NCBI GenBank assembly: GCA_020746995.1
Contig: JAGPXD010000002.1
Span: forward strand, 5,890,001-5,954,000
Reading direction: 5' to 3'
DNA length: 64,000 bases
Source of the DNA: Plectosphaerella cucumerina
Lineage: Eukaryota; Ascomycota; Sordariomycetes; Glomerellales; Plectosphaerellaceae
Shown piece by piece: positions 31,310-41,670 of the stretch. The position numbers and the translations under genes are program-made. Numbering within the stretch: the stretch's first letter is position 1; every line of letters begins with the position of its first letter. The notes beneath the pieces were generated by a model. The model made no database searches. It saw only the letters and a list, made by a program, of their open reading frames with translations, and was not told the DNA's origin.

Positions 31310-34300
31310 GGGGGTTGCCGCAGCACCATCGCGACATCTTGCTGGTGAGGCATATGCTTAAGCGAGTCTCCCGAACAGGCGGGCCGCTAACTGCAACCAG
31401 GCGACTATGTCTGACATGCAGCCCAGTGAGGAGAGTGCCGCCCGGCGATAAGGTTCGTGAGTTAACAAATAGTCAACACCACTATCCGCTGCCCTGGAGG
31501 GGGGGTAAAGCAGAGAGTGCAGCTGCGTCACAGGGATGTTTATCCCGCGAGGTTTCTGGATGAGCCCGGTTTGTTGTTGTCGCGGACCAAAGTCGGTGAA
31601 GGGAGCGAGAGTCGCGAGCAAGCCACTGTTGTGGTGGATGCTTTCTGGTGTTCCTCGAAAGCGCGGCCACGGCGTTGCATCTCGAGACTCAACTGGTCGC
31701 CCGACAGCTGCTGTGCAACGAGCGAGAATCGGGTCTCGCGCCATGCAGGCAGCAACGGCTCGGGGGCCCGCAGCTGCAGTCGCAGACCGTTGGGACCAGC
31801 ACCGACCTGGTCAAGAAGCAGCAGGGCAGGTGGTAGATGAAAACACCAGGGTCCGCGACGAATCAGGTGACAGACCATCTCACTCAATCTGTTGCCCTCG
31901 GGCGTCGTGATAAGCTGGGGTGTCAAATGCAAGATCTGGGGAAGCTCTTGGTTGGACGGGACTGGCGGTGAGAATGCTGCGTTCGGTCTCGCCTCAGTAG
32001 CGGCGGAGAGGGCCTGCCAGCGAAGAAGGTCGTCATGTCCGTCTGTCCTTGCTTTGTGATCCGTTGTCGATGCGACTCTGTCTTTCGAGGGAGCAGTGCA
32101 GAGCTTCCTCGAGACAAGGGTCATGCCATGGAACAGACTCAGCGATGGTCATCCTGGGGGCCATAGCAGCGACCCTTATAGGGGGAGGCAGGCTAGGATT
32201 ACCAGCCGCATGGCGTCAGATGTTAAGAGGAAGCTGTTATGGGCGGGTGAGAACCAGGTCAGACGGGAAGACTGTGGATGGCGCGCATCTTGTGTCTTGG
32301 ACCATCGGCCGGGCGGCGAGCGGTAAGCAAGATGTCGACCACGGTTACATGGTGCAACGTCTCGGACTGCGCTGGGAACAGGCGCAATCTTGGAGCTTTG
32401 TTGGGCAGGGCCGTGTCGCGCTACGAGTACCGGTCCCGCGTGTGTGTCGCACACGTCCGAGACCAGGCTTTGCTGCGCGGATGAAGCTGCTGCAAACTTG
32501 AGGGTAGGAATGGCGCGACGCCTGATGCAGCGTTTCTCTCCGTGCCATGCTGCGTTGGTGGTGGCCAGGGCGGATCCCTCTTCGGCGGACCGCCGGTCGT
32601 GATGCCATTCTTGCCTCCGGTGCCGTGGCCCGGGATGGCAAATGACGGGTCTTGGAAGTCCGCAATATCCAAGGAAGAGGAACGGATACTCGACCGATTC
32701 TTCTCGGATGCCGCGCCAAGGGAAGGGGGGTCCATCGTTGGGGCGACAAATGTCCATGGCGGGAGGGCAAGACGGGGTGGTGCTTCTCCATGTGGCGACA
32801 CGAAAATGTCTTGGGCCTTCTCCCGTCCGGCATCCTCGTTCCCGGGCGGTTCGAGCATCTTTCCGCGCCATGCTCAAGCCGTTGATCTGCGTGCGGAACC
32901 GAGGGAGGGTCGTTCGTGTCGTGTCGTGCCGGTGGGGGTAAGGGAGGGATGAGCGCCCTCACGAAACGAGGAAGGCCGAGTCAAGACGGGAGCGGCAGAG
33001 ACAGAAGCGGATGATCAGCAGTTTGAACACGAGAACAAGACAAAAAAAAAACGAGGGACGTTGAAGCAACGGCGCCGCCTTCGCTGAACCCGTTCGGAGC
33101 CGGGCCCTATGGCGAAGGGCTGTGATCAGGGTCGACGGGCGGATGCAGCAGCGTCACTGCCCCTCAAAAAAGGGATGGAGATCACTGAAAATCCCCGGCG
33201 CGCCAGCGAGGAAGCGAGGGTATTACATCAGACGGCCCTCCTGATTGGCACGCGGCGCCCTGGCAGTTTCTCGGCGCTTTATCGACGGCCCGTGAGATGC
33301 GCCGTGATTGGTCCATCGGCGAGCCGGACAAGGCAAGGGCAGGCAACACGCACAGCAGTCGCGCAGGTCGCGGAAGGAGTGATGGGGGGGCAGAGGCAGC
33401 CAAGAATCCACCCACGCAGCAAGTGGGGGAAAGGGCGGCAGCGGGACAGACAGTCACAGTGGTTGCACCTTCCACGTCCCACTCCGCAGTCTGCCTGCCA
33501 CTGGACGACGTGCGAGCCAGGGCGAAGCCAAGCCGGAAGGAACCCCCCTGTGGATTTGAGATGCTTGCTCTCGGACTGTGGGAATGAACCGAATGAACGG
33601 ATGACCTTGGAAGATTCAGAATGGCCTCTCCAGTCGCTCCTTGATGTGCCAGCGCCCTCTCCCCGAGGCCATGCCGTCTCCGGCGGCTTGCCAAGTTCCA
33701 GCCAGCGACACAGGAAACTGCCGTGCGGCCATTTGTCTCCCTTACCCCGCTGCCCGTTCCGGCCGTGTGTTAGGCCTAAGGTACGAAGAAGTGCACCTAA
33801 GCCGAAAGGCAGGCTGCGGAAGCCGTAGCGTAGCGTGTAACGTTGAGTTGAGCTCCCCAGTCGCACCTCAGGCTTGCAGCTCGAGTTGCAGCCGTGAACT
33901 AGGGACCCCCCCGCGCTCTCCAGAAAGCATAACCCGGTCAAGCTGAGCGAAAAATAGCGCCGCCGTCGACGACGCCGCCTGCAGCCAGCGCGGAAAGGGC
34001 TGCGGAACCCCCCTAAAACCTGGAGAGTGGGAAGGGGGGTCCAATCCCTCACCTCAGATCATGCACTCTGTCAGTCAGGTCCCCGTCATGCCGCCGCTGG
34101 GTACCCTGTCTGCCCCGTTCGGATTTGGCGCTTGTTTTTCGCCAGTCGGGCCAATTCGCTTGCTTCTTCTCCCCTCGCTCCCTCCTCACTTGTCCGTCCC
34201 CTTGCTCAACGTGGGTTGCTGATGTGACCCCCCCCGGCCGCCTGCCCTGTTCCCGGGGTGCCCGCACCGTCGTCGTGCTCACCACAGAGACCCCATCTCA

Positions 34301-34767
34301 AGGCGTCAAAACTTCAGCCCGACCCGGCCTTCATCAGTCGGACGTCCCCCCTTCCTCCTCTCCTCCTCCTTCTCACCACCAACCTACAACTCGCACCTAC
34401 ACACCGACCTTTCGAGAGGCTCTGTGCTACCGCCACCACAGACGCCCTGCACTCTTCGACAAGGAGCGTGCCGCAGTCTGAGGGAGACTCCTCGACGCCC
34501 AGAGTCGCATTTCCCGCCCCAGGTGCAAGGGATCTCCGCTGCTTCAGGCGAGTCGCCCGTTCAACCCAGCGGGCTCGTCAGCGGTACCTCACCGTACTAC
34601 ACCGCCCGCACAGACAACAACCGCCGTCCCATCCGATCAAAAGGCCCCCCCTTTTACATCACTGCCTCTCTCGTCTGCATCACCTCTCCCTGCGAATCCA
34701 ATTCACCGGTCCGGTCCCGTGCTTCTCTCCGCGACCACAAAGTACATTAACCGGCGGCGGCCTCGCT

Positions 34768-34786
34768 CCCCCCCCCCCCCCCCCCC
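34768..34786. repeat. Poly-C homopolymer run (19 C)
   Basis: An uninterrupted run of 19 C about 190 bp upstream of the ATG at 34974. Such runs are prone to length errors in assemblies. If transcribed, it lies in the 5' leader of that gene. Confidence 0.9.
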
Positions 34787-34973
34787 GTTTGCCAACAAAT
34801 CCGGTCCTTCTCGTGCACGGCTCGAGAACGACCCGGCTCTTGGAACTAGCAGCTAGCGCCAGGACGCCGACACGGGGAAAATCCCGCTGGCCTGACGACA
34901 ACCTACCCCAAACCATCGCCCATAGCCCACCGGGCGAAAGAGGCAGCCAAACGCACACACCCGCCTCTTCACA

Positions 34974-36041
34974 ATGCTAGAGCCCCATGCGGCGAGCCGG
35001 CGGCAGCCCATGGACTCGTCTGCTATCTATGCGCACTCGCGCTCGAGAACGACCTCTTCCAACACCTTTCCCCTCCCGATCCAACAACCCGCACCGATGC
35101 ATCTTCAACAGCCGCCCAACCCGTACCAACACTCCCGCCGCACCCCCTCGGTAAACACATTCTCCACGGCCTCCAGCATTCCCCCTCCCGCCGCCTACCG
35201 CACGTCTCCTCCGAACGACCTCCGACGCTCCACCTCTTCGAGATCCGGTGGCTCCCAGCAGCAGCCGGCCTCTGGCTACGTCGCCCTCCTCCGCAAGCAA
35301 AAGGCCACCGTCTGGTGCGACCGCTCACAATATGAAGACCCACGCATCCTCGCCGCCCAGCGCGCCGCCAAGATGAGGGCCACCATGGAGGTCTCGAGTG
35401 GTGCCCAGCGCTCCTCCTCGGGTGGCCACGGCTCTGGCAACGGCCGCACTGCCACCGGTATCTCCACCACCGGCAAGGTCGCCGCCAAGATCAGACATCA
35501 CGGCAAGCCTGCCGTCGTCGGCTACGCTCCCGGCGACAACTACGTCGGCGTTGGCGGCGTTCCCATGCGCCTGAGCGCCACTGAGGTCGAGGGCGAGAGC
35601 TCCGGCGACGAGGAAGTCAACCGCACCCACCACCGCAGGACCGGCAGCAGCGGTCGAAGCAGCACCAACAGCAGGCGTGGCCTCGGCTACAGGACCTCTG
35701 GCGGCGGTGGTCCGCGCTGGAGTCCCGGCGACACCCCCGAACGGAATAGCATCGTCGAGGACCCTAAGCAGGAAATCATCCAGGACGTCCTTCCCGACGC
35801 CTCGAGCGGCCGGGCCAAGAGCTTCGCCAGCGGCAGCAGTGCCGAACGCGGCGACGCCCTGGGCGAGCTCAACAGCGAGAGCAACGCCGCCAGGCTCGCC
35901 AGCAGATCCCTCATGCACTCTGCCCTGACACGCGAGAAGAGCACAAAAACGGCGGAGGACCTCAAGCGAAGAGGCAGCGTCGACGAGAGGACAACATCCC
36001 TCACAACCACCGGCAGGCTGTTCATCGCCAATCCTGATTAA
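34974..36041 (+). CDS. Conserved fungal protein of unknown function, Ser-rich
   Basis: Single-exon frame of 355 residues. Residues 1-98 are low complexity (Ser/Pro/Gln/His/Arg). A compact block at about 100-136 (GYVALLRKQKATVWCDRSQ, then EDPRILAAQRAAKMRA) is the type of block that stays conserved across filamentous fungi, and a second lies at about 161-205 (TGKVAAKIRHHGKPAVVGYA, then DNYVGVGGVPMRLS). The remainder is disordered with many Ser/Arg/Gly and potential phosphosites (RRGSVDE). No signal peptide, membrane helix or catalytic motif is visible. Charged, disordered, Ser-rich proteins of this type are often cytosolic or cortical regulators, but I cannot name a function. The leader upstream is long and pyrimidine-rich, with a 19-C run. 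A second in-frame ATG at codon 13 is an alternative start. Confidence 0.8.
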   Translation: MLEPHAASRRQPMDSSAIYAHSRSRTTSSNTFPLPIQQPAPMHLQQPPNPYQHSRRTPSVNTFSTASSIPPPAAYRTSPPNDLRRSTSSRSGGSQQQPASGYVALLRKQKATVWCDRSQYEDPRILAAQRAAKMRATMEVSSGAQRSSSGGHGSGNGRTATGISTTGKVAAKIRHHGKPAVVGYAPGDNYVGVGGVPMRLSATEVEGESSGDEEVNRTHHRRTGSSGRSSTNSRRGLGYRTSGGGGPRWSPGDTPERNSIVEDPKQEIIQDVLPDASSGRAKSFASGSSAERGDALGELNSESNAARLASRSLMHSALTREKSTKTAEDLKRRGSVDERTTSLTTTGRLFIANPD

Positions 36042-37536
36042 GAGGACATCATACACCGAGGAGGGTGGGTGCCTCTTGTCCCATCACCCACCACCCCCGC
36101 GAGACCACGATGAAGTGACTCGCCTCTGCGGAACCCGGGACACAGGGCACCCGGTGGCCGCATCATCTACTACTCTCTTTTCCCGTTCCTGTACCTTGCA
36201 TTAACCGGCGTTGAGGGGGGCCAAAGGCAGAAGGGGCGGGGAGGACCGCCAGGGCGGAAGATACCACAGGGTCTCAGTTTTTTCTCCCATACCTTAGCTA
36301 TTTCTTCCTTCTCTCCAGCGGCGCCGCCATCGCGGCCGCTCGCCTCTGCGCCCGCACCATGTATACCTACAATCGTTACCGCTGCTGCTTCTTCCTGTCC
36401 TCATTTCGCATCGTGCCATGTTGGGTCCGTGCCTGCTTGCGCCGGGAAGGCCGGCAATGTACGAACATTGTCGACAAGCGCCGCTCCCCGTAAAAAGGTG
36501 TCCCTTCGGATTCGGTGCCATACATGCTGGCCGTCCCCGAACGAGTTGCATGTCTGTCTCCCGGTCCCTCTCGCGCGTGTCTTGCCGAACCTGTGAGAAC
36601 GTGCTGCCCTGACCGCCCTCCGAGCAGAGGAGCGGCTGAAGCCATGGGCTGAGGGGGTCACGCAGGTAGACCCCTAGCACTTGCATCTATTGCCGGCAGT
36701 TACCGCTCAGCCCTGGGGCTGGACGGAGCGGTATTACCGATGGCGAGCGCCAGGGTCCGTGGCGGCCCTGGCGGGGGAGATGATTGTGTCAGAAATGGCG
36801 ACGGGGATGGTTGATAGTGCCATGGGGCGCTGCGAGTCATGGAGCTGTGGAGGAGGCGAGTGTTGAGGCGGACGAGACTCTGGGATGGACCAGGAACAAG
36901 AAGCTGTCCTGAAGCTTGGTGCTTCGACGGGGTGTATCAGCCGGGACCGAGACCGGGTATTTTCAGAAATGGATCTGTCACTTGGGCTGGACTGTTTCTA
37001 GAAGATTGAGACTCCATTCTGAGTTGGGCCATCCCTTCCTCGTCGGTCGGTGAGACGAGCAACTTGAACCCCCTTCACCGAGGGCCGTCACCGACCCGTC
37101 ACCGAAGACTTTAGGACCCTTTAGGCAGGGAGCGCACGGACCACGGGACAAAGTGCCTGACCCCATTCATGCTAGTCACGTGGTGTGTCTTCCTGCCAAT
37201 CACTATCTGAAGCTATGGGAAGTACCTTCCCGAATCCACTGGCGACGCGATCCCTGCTCTTTGACGCGCCAAATCCACGCGTAACTCGCGTCTCGGGCGA
37301 CCTCCTTTGTGCACACGTCAAGTGGTTCACCAGAAGGCGACGATTGAACAGTGACAGACTGCTGGCATCGGCACTCCTTGTTCGGCGACTCCATTCAGCT
37401 CCATTTCTACACAGCGTCCAGCAGCTTCGAGTCAATCATTCCCGACATCACGATCCACCGTCTCCCGACACCGCAACAGCAGAGACATCCGACTCCTGCG
37501 AATGTCACCTGCCCATTTCCCGACATCCAGGACATA
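36042..37536. other. Intergenic region
   Basis: About 1.5 kb between the Ser-rich conserved gene and the CAF-1 subunit gene, both on plus. Frames of 60-130 codons on both strands overlap one another and carry no recognisable motif. It includes the promoter of the CAF-1 gene. Confidence 0.5.
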
Positions 37537-39602
37537 ATGTCGCTGATCTCGTCATTCCTGAAGCCTCTGTCTGAAATGGATACCAATTCTCGGAAGAGGA
37601 AGGCCAACGGCCATGCAGAGGATGGACACAAGGTTGTCGTGAAGACAGACCCCTCGGACGAAGCCACTATCGACATCAAGACCGAGTCGTTGGACGACTC
37701 AGCGATCGATGATACCGCCGACGATGATCGTTAGTGCATCCCTCACACTCGCCATTTGCCTTTCTAACATCTTTAGATCCCACGCCCTCGAAGAAAGCTA
37801 GGACCAGCTCCACGTCTTCACTCAGCAGTATTGAGTCCCTCACCGATCTTGACTCAGAGACCAGCTCCCCAACCCCGAGCACAACCCCTAATGGCGATTC
37901 GAAAGGCACCGACAATCTCACTCCGATCAAACTTTCTCTCGGATCAACAGCTACAGGCTCAGCAAAACCCAAAATCAGGCGGACAAGACTGACGCCCGCC
38001 GAGAAGCTTGCCCGAGAAGCGGCCAAGGAAGCACAACGCCAGGCGCGCGAGAAGCGAAAAAAGGACAACGAAGACAAGAAGGCGGTGGAAGCTGTCGAAA
38101 AGTCCCAAAAGAAGAAGGAACGCGAGGAGAAGAAAGCCCTCGCCGATGCCGAGAAGCAAGCCCGTGACCAGGAGCGGGAGGCCAAGCGGGCCAAGAAGGA
38201 AGAAGAGGAGCGGAGAGCGAAGTTAGAGAAGGAGAAGAAGGAGCGAAGCCAACTGAAGCTTAACAGCTTCTTCAAAAGGCCTGCTTCTACTCCAAAGAAG
38301 CCGCAGCCAGCAGAGGACAACAAGCCGTCAGCAGCCCCCGCAGCCCAGCCGAATGTTCCGGTCAAGAAGGAGGCCCCGGCCCAACCAGGAGCATACGACA
38401 AGATGTTCAAGCCTTTCTTCGTCAAGGCGGGGATGCGGCTAGCCACCAGCCCCTTCCAAATGGACGAGGAGACAAGGTCGGCCAAATCACAAATCCTGGA
38501 CGAGTACATCTCTGGCCGCAGAGGGGATCTCGAGACCAAGCAGTTCGACCCCGTCGTGGCTTTTGCCCTGGTTGGCCCGCCGAAGCCTCGGGGAATCATT
38601 CACGAGCCTGTCAAGACGATTGTCGAGCGACTCCGTATGAAGACCCAAAAAGCCGAGGCCAGGGGTGACATCCAAGCGCAGGAGGAAGCCCAGCGAGACG
38701 CCCGGAGAAGATTGGCGAGGGTCCCCATGAAGAGCATCCGGTTCCAACAAGACGTCCGACCACCATATCTCGGCACGACTACTCAAGTACCGCACGACGT
38801 AGGCCTCTCCAAGATGAGAAAGGTCGCAAGGAAGTCAACCGCGAACGTCCTGCCACTGAATTACGACTACGACTCCGAGGCGGAGTGGCAAGAAGAAGAA
38901 GGTGAAGATCTCGACGGCGACGACGAAGATGAGGAGGACTTGGATGATGGCGATGACGCCGCCGAGCTTATTGACGACTCCGAGGCTGTCGACATGCACC
39001 GATTCGGCGCTACCGGCCTCGAACCTGTCAGTACTGGCATCTGCTGGGAGAACCAGAAGCGCAAGGGGGGCTGTGAAACTGCACAGCACCATCGAATGGA
39101 GTTCATCTTGACTGGTAATTCACAATCTCGCTCCCCTCTCCATCAAGATCATTACTGACCTGTCCCAGATGGCCTCCGGCACGACGGAAGCATCGACCCA
39201 TTCTCCAGCTCGTACTGGGAGCCAGAGCCTGCCCCCAAGCCCAAATCCACAGTCACCAACGCTTTCGAGCAGATCAGCGCTAGCAGCGCCGCTGCTGCCG
39301 CCGCCGAGGCTGACAAGGCCAAGGGCAGGAAGCCTGCAGTCCACACCGGTCTTCCCCCGGGACTCTCCGACGACGACCTCACCAAGATCAAGAAGACGAT
39401 CATGTCGACGTACGAGGCGACGCCGGCCATCTCCAAGCTCGGCATGCTTGAGCTCCTCAAGTCTAGCGGACTCAAGGGGGTCAAGGTGAACGGCAAGGAC
39501 ATTTCCCGCAGCGACGTCAAGACCGTCATCGACGTTGTCGCGCTTCGTAAGAAGAAGGCCAACGAAGTGACTTGGTCTCTGAAACCGGAGCACGCTCTGT
39601 GA
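37537..39602 (+). CDS. RLF2: Chromatin assembly factor 1 large subunit (p150/Rlf2-like)
   Basis: Exons 37537-37729, 37777-39114 and 39169-39602 (introns of 47 and 54 nt) give 654 residues. The N-terminus is acidic/Ser-rich with a basic KRKANG nuclear signal. Residues about 150-235 are a highly charged Lys/Glu/Arg helix (the KER region), directly followed by a PCNA-interaction box QLKLNSFF. A conserved central part has FKPFFVKAGMRLA, MKSIRFQQDVRPPYLGT and PLNYDYDSEAEW, then a long acidic stretch (GEDLDGDDEDEEDLDDGDD), matching the ED domain. A C-terminal winged-helix-like segment (KIKKTIMSTYEATPAISKLG) ends the protein. As in yeast Rlf2/Cac1, it should bind PCNA and deposit H3-H4 on newly replicated DNA in the nucleus. 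It is convergent with the 2EXR gene. Confidence 0.92.
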
Positions 39603-39955
39603 GGGTTGCTTGCAGCGAGCGAGCTGTACGGGTATGATCATGAATATGACTGCACGAAGGCGGATGGCGTTTTACCGGGGTTATGCGGAGGCGGTCCCTG
39701 TTGGACCACTACTTTTTCCACGGCGTTTTGGGCGCCCTCATCGGGCAGCGGGGTTAACGGCACTTTGTTTGGGAGGAGCCAAGTAGAAAGGGGTACATGT
39801 TGTGGCTCGGAAACAACGAGGTTTGTAGAATTGATAATATGTCAAGACGAAGCGCATGGCTTGCGTGAGTGCTGTTCCCCGAGGCTAGATGCGATGTTGT
39901 TGCTAGGTACATTTGTTGTCATTACGTATGTTTCATTCATGTTCATTATTCCTCC
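39603..39955. other. Convergent 3' spacer
   Basis: Short spacer between the CAF-1 subunit gene (plus) and the 2EXR gene (minus), with AT-rich stretches that probably carry both poly(A) regions. No gene seen. Confidence 0.5.
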
Positions 39956-41670
39956 TCACAGAGGATAGAATGGGTCGAAGAAGCCTCGGCCATACAGCTT
40001 CAGATCCTCAAATGGGTTCATGGAGGCCAGCAGGGCTTTGGGTCCGGCTCCTCCCCGACCGACGACGGCGTTGCGGGCGATCCAGCCGCTGCTGTTGGCC
40101 GTGTACGCCTCCCATCCGCGGAGCACGACTTGGAATTCGGGCACGAGCGGCGGCAGCATGAGGACGGTAACAGGGGGGTAGTCGTGCGCACCGCCGCCGT
40201 CGGGGGTCCAGTGGGCGAGGTGGTCTGGATGGATGCCGTTGCCTGTGCCGGCGACGCGGACGGCGACGTCGTCCCAGGCCCAGAGGCCGTCGGCGGCGCA
40301 GGGGAAGCTGACAGAGAGCTTACGGGCGACGGCAGGGGGCACGTTGGCCCAGAGGTCGCGGAACTGGGGAATGAGGCGGCGGGAGACGGGCTCCCAGCCG
40401 TCGAGCCAGAGGCTGATGCGGCGGAGACCCGGGAGGGAACGGGCGGAGAGAGCGGCCCAGAGGGCGGCGCTGTGCATCCAGAGAAAGTCGGGGCCGTCGT
40501 GGCGGAGGGAGATATTGAGGGTCTGGATATGGGGGAGGAAGGCGAAGATGGGGTGTCGAGCGCCGTTACGGGAGGGGATTGGAGATCGGCGCTTGATGAG
40601 GAGGGCGTGCGCGGTGTCCTTGTCGGTGATGGTGAGGCTCGTGTACCTCTTGAGCGAGGGGAGCGATTCTTGGTATCTGAGAGAGGGTGGTTAGCAGAGG
40701 CCACGTGAGAGCAGTCATCTCATGTTTCGCTAGCGCTTGTTGGTGTTTAGGGGTTCCAGGCCGGGGCCGATGGCGCTTGGGACGACACCAACCCGGATGG
40801 TGGCGCGCTACTCGAGGGCGGGAACGCCGTGAAGAAGGACGACGGGAGCGGCGAGAGCGAGAAACAAAATAGGACTTACAGTCTCTTGCAGGCGAGGAGC
40901 AACGGCAGACAGGTGACGAGCTTGTCAGGGCGCCCCTGGCTGGCGGGGCGCTCCTCGTCCTCGTCCTCGTCCCGCTGCTTCTGGCGCTGCTGCCTCCTGA
41001 TGGACCGGCGTAGGGCCTCCTCGCATCGCCAGTGGTTGCACCACAGCGATGTCATGCGGCGGAACCATTTGATGTGACGCTGGACGGGGGGTCCAGACTG
41101 GGGAAACTCCCTTGCGAGTGCTACCTGGCACTCGTCGACAGGGTCATCGTGGTCGACGACGCAGGGGGCGAAGCAGAACTCGCCGTCCTGGAGGAAGACG
41201 TGGCGGTCGATGCCGGCGGAGAGCCAGTACTGGATGTAGATCTGCTCGCGGATCTCGGGGGGTAGTCTCCTGAAAAAACTCGACTGGCTCTGGTGGTGGG
41301 TTTCTGTAGATGGTGGCGGCGGGGCGGAGGACTCGGGGGAGGGCGGGAATACCAGGGCCGGTTGTGTTGGTGCTGCAAGTGCCGAGCACATGCCGGAAAG
41401 GGGGAGCTCGTGGGAGGCGAGGGATGTCTGAGAGGAGAGCGGGGAGGGGCCCGAGGAGATGAGCGAGGGTATATCATTACTCGAAGGGCTCTGGAGGAGG
41501 CTTCCGTTTGCGGACGAGTCGTCCGGGTCCAAGTCCATCTCCGTCGGGTCCGGGAGGGGAAGAGGATGATGAACGCCGACAGACCGGTCTGGGGCGTGTG
41601 AGCTTGAACGGCGGCGCAGGAACTCCCCGGCTTTCTGGGTGAGGTTTCGGAAGGCTTTCGGTCGAGCCAT
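39956..41670 (-). CDS. 2EXR-domain fungal protein
   Basis: Exons 41670-40880 and 40676-39956 give 503 residues. The intron (40677-40879, GTAAGT..TCAG) is 203 nt, much longer than its neighbours in the window. Residues 1-130 are disordered, Ser/Pro-rich. At about 133 the motif FFRRLPPEIREQIYIQYW marks the start of the F-box-like 2EXR domain that is abundant in Pezizomycotina. A basic stretch (RRSIRRQQRQKQRDEDEDEE) lies before the intron, and the second exon has LPHIQTLNISLRHDGPDFL and GLRRISLWLDGWEP, as in the C-terminal half of such proteins. Function of the family is unknown; a role as substrate adaptor is only guessed from F-box resemblance. An in-frame ATG at 41805 would add 45 residues; I prefer 41670 because the upstream part has no family-like sequence. 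Confidence 0.8.

Larger units (their letters stand above)
28467..34973. other. Long region with one tRNA and no supported protein gene
   Basis: Apart from the tRNA at 28620-28716, about 6.3 kb hold no protein gene I can support. Frames up to 240 codons exist on both strands (for example 32176-32877 minus and 33109-33828 plus) but lack domains, good start context or splice logic, and overlap other equally long frames. It contains a GGCCAG-type tandem tract (31275-31309), a purine-rich run (31228-31270) and a 19-C homopolymer (34768-34786). The right 900 bp are pyrimidine-rich and likely form the long leader of the gene at 34974. Confidence 0.45.

Noticed and set aside
31540..32124. 194-codon minus-strand frame as a possible gene
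   Set aside because: No domain, overlapped by plus-strand frames of similar length, and no supporting splice or promoter signal.
32176..32877. 233-codon minus-strand frame in the gene-poor region
   Set aside because: It overlaps several equally long frames on both strands and shows no motif, start context or conserved block.
33109..33828. 239-codon plus-strand frame in the gene-poor region
   Set aside because: Low-complexity Arg/Pro/Ser content, overlapped by a similar minus frame; no sign of selection for protein.
34258..34980. 240-codon plus-strand frame just before the Ser-rich gene
   Set aside because: Pyrimidine-rich leader read as Pro/Ser/Thr/Arg; it crosses the poly-C run and overlaps the real start in another frame.
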